From contig NZ_WQCG01000004.1 of the NCBI RefSeq assembly GCF_013032505.1, forward strand, positions 270,390-334,389: 64,000 nt of DNA, given 5' to 3'. Positions 18,625 to 27,187 of this stretch are shown here, in pieces. A model generated the notes under the pieces. The model did not search any database and was not told the DNA's origin. It worked only from the letters and a program-made list of their open reading frames with translations. Source of the stretch: Ruegeria atlantica (lineage in GTDB: Bacteria; Pseudomonadota; Alphaproteobacteria; Rhodobacterales; Rhodobacteraceae). The first letter of the stretch is position 1. The number at the start of each line of letters is the position of its first letter. The translations under genes and the position numbers were made by a program.

Positions 18625-19284
18625 TCAGATTCTCAGGAACGGTTGGAACAGGCGCGGCATCAGCTTGTTAAATTTAAGCGGCGCGTCAGTGACCGCCAGG
18701 CAAATGCAATCCCCCGTAATGTCTGCTGTAGGGGTATGGTGGAGGTCTTCATCTGCAATTTCCACATCGCCACGGGCGAAATGGTCGACCTCATCCGAAA
18801 ACGCACCCTGCAGAACCATTGTCAGCTCCATGCCATTATGGCTGTGGTCGGGAACTGCGGTGCCCGCCGGTATGAATAGCAACCGGGCGGTCGCATCACC
18901 GGTTGTCGGCAGTATCGCCTGCTTGACCCCCATGCCGATTGGTCGCCAGCGGATGTCGTTCACATCGCCACCAACGTAATCCTGCAATGGTGTCGGCAGA
19001 ACCGAACAACCGGGGCGCTTGGGTTTGGCAATAGGTGCGCCGTTTGCAATCAATGCCATCGTTTCCGCAAGTGCCTTGTCGTTCATCGCAACGGTGTCGT
19101 CCTGCTCTTCCAGAACATATCCACCGACTGCGTCAAAACTTTCCGCACGCGCGCGGCAATGATCACACAAGGACAGGTGTGTCGCGACCATCAGGTCGAA
19201 AGCCTCGGGCAGAGTGCCTGCGGCGTATGCCATCAGCAGGTCATCTGTCAGGTGATGTTTGATCTTGTTGCTCATATCCGTCAT
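18625..19284 (-). CDS. chrR: ChrR-family zinc anti-sigma factor with cupin domain
   Basis: A 219-residue anti-sigma factor that holds RpoE inactive until singlet oxygen or organic peroxide appears. The N-terminal zinc anti-sigma domain has KHHLTDDLL and HLSLCDHC (His-x3-Cys-x2-Cys). The C-terminal cupin carries metal ligands in PDHSHNGMELT and DEDLHHTP, matching the layout of Rhodobacter sphaeroides ChrR. It begins one base after the rpoE stop. An internal ATG at 19275 is an alternative start. Confidence 0.93.
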   Translation of the reverse strand: MTDMSNKIKHHLTDDLLMAYAAGTLPEAFDLMVATHLSLCDHCRARAESFDAVGGYVLEEQDDTVAMNDKALAETMALIANGAPIAKPKRPGCSVLPTPLQDYVGGDVNDIRWRPIGMGVKQAILPTTGDATARLLFIPAGTAVPDHSHNGMELTMVLQGAFSDEVDHFARGDVEIADEDLHHTPTADITGDCICLAVTDAPLKFNKLMPRLFQPFLRI

Positions 19285-19285
19285 C

Positions 19286-19843
19286 TCAATTCATCGCGTG
19301 GCGCAAGCGGTCCAGCGCCAGCCGTATCCGTGATTTGATCGTGCCCAGTGGCAACCCGGTCTGAGATGCGATTTCTCGATGACTCAGATCGCCGAAATAG
19401 GCTTTCTCGATCAGCTGTCTTTGCGCTTCTGGCAACGCGGTCAAAGCGTCGCGCAGCTGCGCAGTTTCTTGTTGCAGCGCAAGTACGTCGTCCTGTTCCG
19501 GCTCTGCTTCGGGGCCCCATCCCAGATCCTCGGGTTCGGGGCGACGTTGCTTGCGCAGAACGTCGATGCGCTTATTCCGAGCAATTGTGAACACCCATGT
19601 GGCCACGGTCGCCCTCGCGGGATCGAAAAGATGTGACTTGTGCCACAGAGTGGCCATCACCTCTTGGGCACACTCTTCGGCCGTAGCCGCATCTGAGCCC
19701 GACTTTATCAGGAAAGCTTTGATCCGCGGGGCGAAATGCTGAAACAACTCGGCAAACGCGGCCTGGTCCTGTGCATCCCTTATGCGTCTGACGTGGTCCA
19801 CCCACTCAGCTCGCTTATTGCAATTGTCTTCCGCTTGGTTCAC
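19286..19843 (-). CDS. rpoE: ECF sigma factor RpoE (singlet-oxygen stress)
   Basis: Sigma-70 family ECF group 11 protein partnered with ChrR. Region 2 reads ECAQEVMATLWHKSHLFDP and ATWVFTIARNKRIDVLRK; region 4 reads REIASQTGLPLGTIKSRIRLALDRLR. I place the start at the GTG at 19843, behind the AGGGAAG ribosome site, giving 185 residues and an N-terminus that lines up in length with R. sphaeroides RpoE. The frame stays open upstream to 20041 (ATG at 19942 also possible), but a sigma-E-like promoter at 19947-19976 would start RNA near 19940, inside that extension. Confidence 0.9.
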   Translation of the reverse strand: MNQAEDNCNKRAEWVDHVRRIRDAQDQAAFAELFQHFAPRIKAFLIKSGSDAATAEECAQEVMATLWHKSHLFDPARATVATWVFTIARNKRIDVLRKQRRPEPEDLGWGPEAEPEQDDVLALQQETAQLRDALTALPEAQRQLIEKAYFGDLSHREIASQTGLPLGTIKSRIRLALDRLRHAMN

Positions 19844-19946
19844 CGGTCTTCCCTTGATGCGTTTTTTCGCGCGCCACGGTTTCTGTGAAGGCCTATAGGC
19901 CACCGGTTCATCCAAGGTCGCGGTATCGATCTCGGTAAACATAACA

Positions 19947-19976
19947 ACAATACGCAGTGACACCCAAGCTGGATCA
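19947..19976 (-). promoter_or_regulatory. Candidate RpoE-dependent autoregulatory promoter
   Basis: On the minus strand TGATCC (19976-19971) is followed after 18 bases by TATTGT (19952-19947). R. sphaeroides RpoE promoters have a TGATCC -35 element with about 18-base spacing and a TA-rich -10. It would transcribe rpoE-chrR with a leader of roughly 97 bases before the GTG start. Confidence 0.55.
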
Positions 19977-20091
19977 CATTGTGGTGCTATTTTAATCCGA
20001 ACCGGACCATGTTTCGTATGATAAGTATGTACATGACGCAAAAAAGAGCGCCGTTTTAACGGCTTGCAGGCAAGATAGGAAATCGCTCGTA

Positions 20092-20865
20092 ATGAATAGA
20101 GTCGACCATATTTCAGGCCACACCTATCACGGCCGAAAAGGTGGGATCGAAAATGCGTTTCGGTATTCTATCGATTACATCCTGTTGGACCCCGAAGCCC
20201 GGCCTGACACACCGCTCTTGTTTTCGATGAACCGCGCCAATGCGATGTACTGGCGAGACCTCGACCACGGTGGTGAGCCCGGCAAAGGCCAGGGCGCGGT
20301 GTGGTTGCGTGCAAAATTCGATGAGATGGGTGTAACCCAACCCGAACGGCTTGAGTTGCTGACGCAGCCGCGGGTGTTGGGGCATGTGTTCAACCCGGTC
20401 AGCTTCTGGTTTTGCTTCAATGCCGATGAACAGCTTTATGCCGTAGTGGCCGAAGTCACGAATACTTACGGCACCCGCCACAGCTATCTCTGCAATAATC
20501 CTGACTATGCGCCGATCCAACCGACAGATCGCATCGTTGCGGACAAGCTGATGCATGTCTCGCCGTTTCAGAAGATCGAGGGCACATACGTGTTCCGGTT
20601 TGATCACAGCCCCGAGCGTGTCGGTGTCTGGATCGATTATGGCCGAAAGGCGGGTGGGTTGATTGCCACCCTGACCGGACCACGAGCGCCGCTAACCAAC
20701 CGGGCGATTTTGTGGTCGTTGCTGCGCCGGCCCTTCGGGGCCCGGCGTGCATTCTTCCTGATCCTGTGGCAGGCGCTAAAGCTCAAGATCAAAAAGGCCC
20801 GGTTTGTTCCATTCCGAACGGCCCCGGTGCCTGATCAGCCAATGTCCCGCAGTCGCAAACCCTAG
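20092..20865 (+). CDS. DUF1365 family protein
   Basis: A 257-residue member of the DUF1365 family, which often neighbours flavin amine oxidases, cyclopropane-fatty-acid synthase-like genes and RpoE/ChrR in alpha- and gammaproteobacteria. Visible conserved stretches are the N-terminal HxR-type region (GHTYHGRKGG), RVLGHVFNPVSFWFC and VSPFQKIEGTYVFRF. It runs divergently from rpoE with 248 bases between starts, suggesting it belongs to the same oxidative-stress or lipid-modification response, but I did not find a clear RpoE site on its strand and none of the usual partner genes follow. Confidence 0.85.
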   Translation: MNRVDHISGHTYHGRKGGIENAFRYSIDYILLDPEARPDTPLLFSMNRANAMYWRDLDHGGEPGKGQGAVWLRAKFDEMGVTQPERLELLTQPRVLGHVFNPVSFWFCFNADEQLYAVVAEVTNTYGTRHSYLCNNPDYAPIQPTDRIVADKLMHVSPFQKIEGTYVFRFDHSPERVGVWIDYGRKAGGLIATLTGPRAPLTNRAILWSLLRRPFGARRAFFLILWQALKLKIKKARFVPFRTAPVPDQPMSRSRKP

Positions 20866-20952
20866 AACTTGGGTTTTTGCTTAAGATCAAAGACTCAGGC
20901 TGACCCCCGTGGTTGTGGTACTATTGAAACCGCGAATATGAGGAGTCGGGTC

Positions 20953-21270
20953 ATGATGGAAATCTCGCCAAGGAAAATCGCTCAGGTTGCGATGATGGGG
21001 CGCGAGCTGGATCGCGCAGAGGGCGAATTGCGCGCCTTCATTGGCCGAATGAGCGAGGATGAACAGGCTGAACTGGTGGCTGTCATGTGGATCGGGCGCG
21101 AAAGCTTTTTCGCCGAAGATCTGTCTGAGGCCATCGCAACCGCCAAGTCCGAGGCTTCGACCCCTTGCGCGGATTACCTGATTGGTACACCGCACCTGTC
21201 GGATCACCTTGAAAACGGCTTGGACGCACTAGGTATCTCGGCCGAGGATGTGGAAAACGACCTGATGTAA
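20953..21270 (+). CDS. DUF3775 family protein
   Basis: A 105-residue, mostly helical acidic cytoplasmic protein with MEISPRKIAQVAMMGRELD at the start and ELVAVMWIGRESF in the middle, matching the DUF3775 family as I know it. Function is unknown. The AGGAG at 20941 with 7-base spacing supports the ATG at 20953; the frame is open to 20869 without a better site. Confidence 0.75.
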   Translation: MMEISPRKIAQVAMMGRELDRAEGELRAFIGRMSEDEQAELVAVMWIGRESFFAEDLSEAIATAKSEASTPCADYLIGTPHLSDHLENGLDALGISAEDVENDLM

Positions 21271-21320
21271 GTGCACCAGTTGTGTGCATCTGGCCCGGAC
21301 AGCAAATCGTTTAGCATTCG

Positions 21321-21339
21321 CCGAAAACCCGGTTTTCGG
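21321..21339. terminator. Hairpin between the DUF3775 gene and the next gene
   Basis: CCGAAAAC and GTTTTCGG form a perfect 8-bp stem with a 3-base loop, 50 bases after the DUF3775 stop. No T tract follows on either strand, so termination is uncertain. Confidence 0.45.
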
Positions 21340-21407
21340 ATAACCTGCACAGGAAAGCCGAAAGCGACCCCGTTCATATTGGGGTGCCAGGAAACGGAGC
21401 ACGACCG

Positions 21408-22481
21408 ATGTGGCGCGCCTTGCAAATGATTGCTGTACTCGCGTTTTGCTTGGGTTTTGGGTCTCGGCCCGCTCAAGCCTGCGGCGTCTGCGTCGAGCTT
21501 CCGGAATATTCACTTGCGGACCAGATCCTTTCCGCACGCGTGATCGTGCTGGCAGCGCCATCGCCTGACAATCCCTTCAGGTTCACTCCCGTTTCGATTG
21601 TGAAAGGCACGCCTGAACAGGTCGAGGCTTTGCCGGAAATACCCTTTCTGGTCGACAGCGTCGCGCGCTCTGCATTTCGTGTGGATCCCAACCGAACAGT
21701 TTTGATGATTTACAGAGCGGGATACCGAGACAAGGCTGGCCGCGGACTTTCCGGCGGCTGGATCAAAGGGTTTCTGATGACACCGGATCGAACCCAATTC
21801 CTTGAGACACTGCGCGCCAAGGGGCAGGGGTGGGTCAGTGGCGCTCCGGACCGCGCGGCGCAGGTTGCCTTTTTCAGTGACTATCTTACGCACGAAGATC
21901 GCATGCTGCGCAACGCTGCACTGATCGAGATCCATCGCGCGCCTTATCGGCTTGTGACCCATCTGGCCGACGCCGTGCCCACGGCGCAATTGTTGCAGGA
22001 TTTGCGGAATCCAAACCGCCTTGCCTACGCACCGGTGCTTATCCGTTTGTTGGGTCTTCAGTCGGACCCTAAGGCCAACGAACGTGTAAGGCTTGGTTAT
22101 CAAAGCGCGCTTCGCGACCGACCCCTTAACCTTTATGACTGGGGGTTGGCGGGTATCGCAGTGGATCGTGATCAGGCAATCCTGGAAATCGAAAAGTCGC
22201 TGCTGCGGCCTGATCGAACCGACGAGGAAAAGCGAAATCTTATCCGCAGCCTGGCCGATGGCGGAACAGCCTATCCGGAAACGCGACCCCTGATACTGGA
22301 TGTGTTTAAGCGCCAGTTGGACCAAGACAACTCCCTTGCGATTTGGATTGCCCTGGCTGTCCGACCCTGGGACACCAGCGCCCTGATCCCCACCTTCGAG
22401 GCTGTCATGGCTCAAGACAATCTGGATCCGGCGACGCTGTTTTTCTTGCAGGCGGTAACGGAAGCAGACGAACGGGGTTAA
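21408..22481 (+). CDS. Unknown secreted protein with CxxC near mature N-terminus
   Basis: I do not recognise this family. The 357-residue protein has a signal peptide ending at about RPAQA, followed at once by CGVC. Residues about 25-150 look beta-rich (SARVIVLAAPSPDNPFRFTP, then DPNRTVLMIYRAG). From about 160 on it is helical with repeated amphipathic segments (MLRNAALIEI, APVLIRLLGLQ, IAVDRDQAILEIEKSL), suggestive of HEAT-like repeats. The ATG at 21408 follows GGAG; an earlier ATG at 21384 would put eight residues before the signal peptide. It stands alone between DUF3775 and tRNA-Ser. Confidence 0.7.
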   Translation: MWRALQMIAVLAFCLGFGSRPAQACGVCVELPEYSLADQILSARVIVLAAPSPDNPFRFTPVSIVKGTPEQVEALPEIPFLVDSVARSAFRVDPNRTVLMIYRAGYRDKAGRGLSGGWIKGFLMTPDRTQFLETLRAKGQGWVSGAPDRAAQVAFFSDYLTHEDRMLRNAALIEIHRAPYRLVTHLADAVPTAQLLQDLRNPNRLAYAPVLIRLLGLQSDPKANERVRLGYQSALRDRPLNLYDWGLAGIAVDRDQAILEIEKSLLRPDRTDEEKRNLIRSLADGGTAYPETRPLILDVFKRQLDQDNSLAIWIALAVRPWDTSALIPTFEAVMAQDNLDPATLFFLQAVTEADERG

Positions 22482-22652
22482 AGTTTCAATAGCGTTCCTA
22501 ACGACCTCGGATCGCAATCGGGAATAGAAAGAGCAGGCATTCGCCACGCTAAAGCAGCCGAAATAGCTCCGGCGCAATCGATTTCAGAAAAAATGCAAAC
22601 CTGAACAAAATCGCCTTGTATCTGGTCGACATGCAAGGATATACCGGCCAGC

Positions 22653-22742
22653 GGAGACGTGGCCGAGTGGTCGAAGGCGCTCCCCTGCTAAGGGAGTAGG
22701 CCCGGAAGGGTCTCGAGGGTTCGAATCCCTTCGTCTCCGCCA
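22653..22742 (+). tRNA. tRNA-Ser (anticodon GCU), CCA encoded
   Basis: A 90-base cloverleaf: acceptor GGAGACG pairs with CGTCTCC, the anticodon stem CTCCC/GGGAG frames loop CTGCTAA (anticodon GCT, reads AGC/AGU), a long variable arm follows as expected for serine, the T-arm has GGTTCGAATCC, and CCA is encoded at 22740-22742. It sits 82 bases from the 3' end of the nos operon, at the edge of the denitrification genes. Confidence 0.97.
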
Positions 22743-22824
22743 CAAAATCTCGAAATGGATAGATCCGCCTAACTATCTGTCGGTTTTGGTCGGTGGTTTT
22801 TATGTTCGCTGCATGCGCTTGGGG

Positions 22825-23718
22825 TCAGGCCTGCATCTCAAGATGTGCGTCTGGGAAAAGGTTCAGAACCTTCGACAATTCTCCGTCAGGCAGAGCGCAC
22901 AGGGTTGTTGAAAGCCCATCGGCCAGCGCCGCGGTGTTTGCAGATACTGACACAACCCGGCTGGATGGCATTCGTCCTGTAGGGTTGAAGATATGGCCAT
23001 AAGCTTCGTTCAGCATCAGGTTGGTGGCATCCGAAGTCGCAACGGCCCGGTCGCGTAGCGAGATACGTTTTGTGACCTGGCTCTGGGGACCTGCCAGACC
23101 CACTTGCCAGGCGCGCCCGTCGTGGCGCTGCCCGATTGCCATTATTTCCCCCATATCGATCAGGATGTCTTGCATCCCTTTTGAACGGAGCAGCGCGGCG
23201 ATGCGATCTGTGATTGCTCCTTGCGCTATTCCATTTAGTGTCAGCGCCGACTGTCCGGGATAGGGCAAGCGGATGACATCGTTGTTAACCGAGACCTTGT
23301 TCCATCCGATGGAATTGCGGGCGGTTTTGACGTCCTCACCGTTGATCAGAGCAGCCCAGAGCGGCTGGATTGTCGGGTCAAAGGCGCCCCCTGAATTCTG
23401 GTGCAAAACTGAGCACAGGCTGAACAGACTCAAGAGTTCGGGCGCTGGATGCATAAGAAAACCATCGCGGTTCAGGCGCGAAAGTTGGGATTTCGGGCGA
23501 TACAGGCTGAAGATATCTTCCAGCCGTGTGACTTCGGCCTCGACGGCGGCAAAAACGGGGCGGGCTTGGGTATCTGTCAGCCCAATCAACTGCATGCTGG
23601 CGGGTGCGCCCAATGCAGAACCGCGCCACAGGGCGGCTGTGACCGGGGCCGCGATTGCAGGGCAGGCCGCGCTTGCGGCCGAGATAGACAGAAACCGGCG
23701 GCGAGACAGAAGGGTCAT
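22825..23718 (-). CDS. nosX: NosX, ApbE-family FAD:protein FMN transferase
   Basis: A 297-residue exported flavin transferase. A twin-arginine signal (SRRRFLS) leads. The ApbE core shows FDPTIQPLW, ALTLNGIAQGAITDRIA and a DMGEI segment. NosX attaches FMN covalently to threonine in the periplasmic flavin domain of NosR, which N2O reduction requires. It is the last gene of the nos operon and overlaps nosL by 4 bases. Confidence 0.93.
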   Translation of the reverse strand: MTLLSRRRFLSISAASAACPAIAAPVTAALWRGSALGAPASMQLIGLTDTQARPVFAAVEAEVTRLEDIFSLYRPKSQLSRLNRDGFLMHPAPELLSLFSLCSVLHQNSGGAFDPTIQPLWAALINGEDVKTARNSIGWNKVSVNNDVIRLPYPGQSALTLNGIAQGAITDRIAALLRSKGMQDILIDMGEIMAIGQRHDGRAWQVGLAGPQSQVTKRISLRDRAVATSDATNLMLNEAYGHIFNPTGRMPSSRVVSVSANTAALADGLSTTLCALPDGELSKVLNLFPDAHLEMQA

Positions 23719-24230
23719 GCGGGTGTCTCCAGTAGCAGGTCCAGATCTACGGGGCCCAATACCTCGGCATCGGGAATGTCGGATAGGGGCAAAGCGGTAC
23801 CGCCATATTGTGCGATGAATGATGCGGCATCATCAGGGTTTGAAAACGGCACCACCTCACGCGCGCCCATGCCGCCAGCGACGTCGGAGCCGACAACAAA
23901 GATGGCGACTTCGGCGGCGATCCAGTTGGATACACCCGGTTGCTGCCAGTTGGGCGCGACACTCATATCACTGACGTAGATGGCAATGATGTCGGCGTCC
24001 CGCTCCGGGCTTTTGAGGTAGGCCACCAGGTCCCGCACCTGTGCAAAGAACAGTGGTGCGGGATAACCTTCCAGATGGATTTGCCCTTTGGGTCCGCCGT
24101 GTTCGGCGATATTCATTTGGCAGAAGAAGCTCAGCGCATCCGGTGTCAAGTCAACTGGATCGGGGACCTCGGCGACCTCTTCTTTGCAGGCCGTCAGTGC
24201 GAACAGAGCGATCAGGAACAGATGCTTCAT
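23715..24230 (-). CDS. nosL: NosL, copper chaperone lipoprotein for N2O reductase
   Basis: A 171-residue outer- or inner-membrane-anchored lipoprotein (lipobox LTAC, Cys15). The family's copper-binding Cys/Met pair is visible in FFCQMNI, and DMSVAPNW is a conserved later segment. NosL delivers Cu(I) for assembly of the CuZ cluster of NosZ, with the NosDFY ABC complex. It overlaps nosY by 4 bases. Confidence 0.94.
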   Translation of the reverse strand: MKHLFLIALFALTACKEEVAEVPDPVDLTPDALSFFCQMNIAEHGGPKGQIHLEGYPAPLFFAQVRDLVAYLKSPERDADIIAIYVSDMSVAPNWQQPGVSNWIAAEVAIFVVGSDVAGGMGAREVVPFSNPDDAASFIAQYGGTALPLSDIPDAEVLGPVDLDLLLETPA

Positions 24231-25048
24231 GGCTCAACCCTCTGGAACGCGGCGCGAGCGAGGATGAAGCCCAGAATTGGCCAGATCAACAATGACGCGG
24301 GTGCTGCCCAAACCGGAAGCGCTTGTGCCGCACCGGTCATGCCAGAGGCCATTGCGACACCTTCGGTCGCGGCGATATTCCACAGACGAAATGCGTCGGC
24401 CGGGTTGGCTACCATCACCCACGGAAAGACGGATTGGGTGAAAGTGCCGCCCTCATCCATAACCACGGCTCCCAACAAGCCAAGATCATAGAGGACGACA
24501 AAGACCAGCCAGAGCCCGGCCGACAGACCTGCCGCCGCCGTTGCGCCCCTCGCCAACGCGGACAGCAGGTAACCCAGCGCCAAAAACACAGCGCCCAGCA
24601 GGATGGATGTGAGGATGAGGCGGACCAGCGCCATCAGGCTCTCTGGCCCCGCGCCGCCAAAGAAGGCGGCCACCGCGCCTGCGGTGCCGAAACCGATGGT
24701 CATGGCAAAGGCCAATGCAGCCAGGTGGGCGGTGAACTTGCCCAGCAGGATTTCCCCGCGACCGGCGGGATAGGACAGCAGCAGCGAGAGGCTACCCCGG
24801 TCCACGTCTCCTGCGATGGCGTCGAATGCGATCATCAGTGCCAGTAGGGGCGCAAGATAGACCGACAGCGTGGTCATCGACGCGACCGAGACGGTCAGCA
24901 TATCGACCCCCAGCGTGCCCGTCGGTGCGCTGCCCGCAAAGGTCAGCGCCAAGGCGAACAGAACCATCATCAAGGTAGCCATCAACAGCCAGCGATTCCG
25001 GCGCAGGATTAACATTTCAGTGCGGGTTATGGCGAGGAAGCGGGTCAT
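24227..25048 (-). CDS. nosY: NosY, membrane subunit of the NosDFY ABC transporter
   Basis: A 273-residue ABC-2 type permease with about six membrane helices (for example LAPLLALMIAFDAIAGD and LTSILLGAVFLALGYLLSAL). It pairs with NosF ATPase and periplasmic NosD to supply sulfur and help copper loading of the CuZ site. Overlaps both neighbours by 4 bases. Confidence 0.94.
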   Translation of the reverse strand: MTRFLAITRTEMLILRRNRWLLMATLMMVLFALALTFAGSAPTGTLGVDMLTVSVASMTTLSVYLAPLLALMIAFDAIAGDVDRGSLSLLLSYPAGRGEILLGKFTAHLAALAFAMTIGFGTAGAVAAFFGGAGPESLMALVRLILTSILLGAVFLALGYLLSALARGATAAAGLSAGLWLVFVVLYDLGLLGAVVMDEGGTFTQSVFPWVMVANPADAFRLWNIAATEGVAMASGMTGAAQALPVWAAPASLLIWPILGFILARAAFQRVEP

Positions 25049-25938
25049 TGCAAATCCTCCTTTGCATAGTGGCGATAAAGGTCCTCCAGTTTTGGCGGCG
25101 TCATTTCCACATCCGCTACCGAGTCGCCCAGTCCGGCGATGCGGCGCAAGGCCTCCATCTTATCTTCGGGTGAGCAGAGCAACTCGACGGATGCCCCGTT
25201 GATCCGACTGCCGCCCAGTTCAGCGGCCAGCGCGTCGGGGTTGGCGCTGGCGCGAACTTGCAGGCGGATCGGTAGACCCGCCAGCGCGGACAGGTTGTTC
25301 AGCGTGTCGTCGGCGACCATCCGACCCTTGCGCATGATGGCGATGCGGTCGGTGCGGGCCTCGACTTCGGTCAAGGCATGTGAGGCGATCAGAACCGCCG
25401 TGCCCTGCGCGGCCAGTTCGTCAATGATGGCATAGAGATCTTGCCGCGAGATCGGGTCTAACCCGCTGGTCGGCTCGTCCAGCAGCGCCACTTTCGGCTG
25501 GCCCAGCAAAACCTGCGCCAGACCCAGACGTTGCCGCATTCCCTTTGAATAGGCTCCGATCCGGCGGTCCGGGGCATCGCTCAAACCGACGCGCTCCAAC
25601 AGGCCGGGCACATCGGCTTTTGCGCCTGAAAGCTGCGCAAACAGGGTCAACTGCTCACGCCCGGTCAATGCGGGATGAAACGACACCGCCTCGGGCAGAT
25701 AGGCCGTTTCGCGCCGCGCTTGAGCGCTGCCGGGGGTTGCGTCTCCGATCCGTATGGCTCCGCCGTGGATTGGGGTCAGGCCGAGAATGGATTTGATCAG
25801 GGTAGACTTTCCCGCGCCGTTATGGCCCAGCAGCGCGACGCGCTGGCCGGGGGCAAGAGACAGGTTGATATCGTCGAGAACGCGGGTTTTCCCTCGGTTC
25901 TTACAGACCTTGTTTATCGTCAGGGCCTTATCCGTCAT
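25045..25938 (-). CDS. nosF: NosF, ATPase subunit of the NosDFY ABC transporter
   Basis: A 297-residue ABC ATPase: Walker A GHNGAGKST, signature YSKGMRQRLGLAQ, Walker B VALLDEPTSGLD and a switch His in IASHAL. C-terminal tail of about 75 residues as in NosF homologues. Overlaps nosD by 11 bases. Confidence 0.94.
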   Translation of the reverse strand: MTDKALTINKVCKNRGKTRVLDDINLSLAPGQRVALLGHNGAGKSTLIKSILGLTPIHGGAIRIGDATPGSAQARRETAYLPEAVSFHPALTGREQLTLFAQLSGAKADVPGLLERVGLSDAPDRRIGAYSKGMRQRLGLAQVLLGQPKVALLDEPTSGLDPISRQDLYAIIDELAAQGTAVLIASHALTEVEARTDRIAIMRKGRMVADDTLNNLSALAGLPIRLQVRASANPDALAAELGGSRINGASVELLCSPEDKMEALRRIAGLGDSVADVEMTPPKLEDLYRHYAKEDLQ

Positions 25939-27184
25939 GAGGCACCTTTTTCATTGCTGGGGGTTTAGGGGCTTGCATCAATGGATTGCTGTCCATCACG
26001 CCGCCCGGCAGCAGGGCCGGAAAAGCGGATTGTGACCAGCGCACCAGCTGCACGGCGGGGGAGCCGAGTAGCAATTTGGCTGCGGGTTGGGTCCACAGCA
26101 CATGGTCAATCGAGTCGTTGGGGCGATAGGGTGTGTCGGCAATTCCGTTGCCATCCACATCATAGGCGGCGAAATCGGACCAATAGTTGCCGCGCCCGTC
26201 TTCGGACCACTCGACCCATTTGGTCGAGACGTATTTCACTTGGGTCCGGTTGCCGACAAAGGCGTTTCCGACGATCCGGTTGCGCTCGGATCCGGCCGTA
26301 AAGTGGATGCCGATGCCGCATCCCTGGAACCAGTTGTCGGTGAATTCGTTCTTGTTCGAGTTATAGAGGAAGGTGCATTTTTCCTTGGCACCTTTCACTA
26401 CGTTGCCGGCGATGACACTCTTGTTGGCGTAGTTCAGCATCACGCCATGTTCGCGGTCACCGATGGACACGTTGTTGGCCACGGTCACGTTTGAGGTGAA
26501 CATGATCGCGTAGCCGAGATCATTGCTGATCGAGACGTTGTCGCTGACCACTGAATTGTCGGCATACATATAGTGCACGGCAAAGCGCAGATCGCGGAAC
26601 AGGTTGCCGGTGAAAGTGTTCTTCTTAGACGAGTTCACAAAGATACCGTCACGGCCATAGCGGATATCGTTGTCTTCAACCCGCGCGCCTGGCGCGTTCC
26701 AGACATAGACACCATTGCCGCGGTCATTCATCCGCTGATCCAAACGTCCTTCGATCCGGTTGCCACGTACGATGCTGTCCTTGGCCCCGTGGATGTCGAC
26801 GCCATAGAGATTGCCCAGCAGCACGTTATCTTCGACCAACGGCGCTTTGGCCGTTTTGGTCAGTTGGATGCCACTGTCGATCCCGTCATGGCTTGAGCCC
26901 GAGCCGATTACCGTCAGACCGCGCACGGTCACACCCGGCCCGGTAACGGTGATGACGCTGCCGTTGCCTTGTCCGTCGATGGTGGCCTGGCCCAACCCGT
27001 CAATGGTGACGGGCCGGTCCAGAACCAATGTTTCGGTATAGATACCGGGGCTCAGGCGGAGGGTGTCCCCATCCGCCGCCTGTGCCAGTGTTTCATTGAT
27101 GGCCCCCGCCCGATTGGGCACATCCCAGTCCGCCGCCCAAAGGGGCGAGCCGAGCAGGAGCGGTATGAGCAGGGACCAACGCAT
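25928..27184 (-). CDS. nosD: NosD, periplasmic beta-helix maturation factor for N2O reductase
   Basis: A 418-residue exported protein (signal peptide to about AAD). The body is a series of right-handed beta-helix turns of the CASH/NosD type, with repeated N-x-V/I-x-G-N rungs such as GNRIEGR, DNDIRYGRDG and NRIVGNAFVGN. NosD docks on NosZ and works with NosFY and NosL. It begins 3 bases after the nosZ stop. Confidence 0.95.
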   Translation of the reverse strand: MRWSLLIPLLLGSPLWAADWDVPNRAGAINETLAQAADGDTLRLSPGIYTETLVLDRPVTIDGLGQATIDGQGNGSVITVTGPGVTVRGLTVIGSGSSHDGIDSGIQLTKTAKAPLVEDNVLLGNLYGVDIHGAKDSIVRGNRIEGRLDQRMNDRGNGVYVWNAPGARVEDNDIRYGRDGIFVNSSKKNTFTGNLFRDLRFAVHYMYADNSVVSDNVSISNDLGYAIMFTSNVTVANNVSIGDREHGVMLNYANKSVIAGNVVKGAKEKCTFLYNSNKNEFTDNWFQGCGIGIHFTAGSERNRIVGNAFVGNRTQVKYVSTKWVEWSEDGRGNYWSDFAAYDVDGNGIADTPYRPNDSIDHVLWTQPAAKLLLGSPAVQLVRWSQSAFPALLPGGVMDSNPLMQAPKPPAMKKVPHDG

Positions 27185-27187
27185 AAG

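Noticed and set aside
20000..20091. RpoE-type promoter for the DUF1365 gene
   Set aside because: I looked for TGATCC with an 18-base spacer on the + strand and found none, although family context would predict one.
21510..22577. A 355-codon minus-strand frame opposite the unknown secreted protein
   Set aside because: The + strand frame has a signal peptide and ribosome site; the minus frame has neither.
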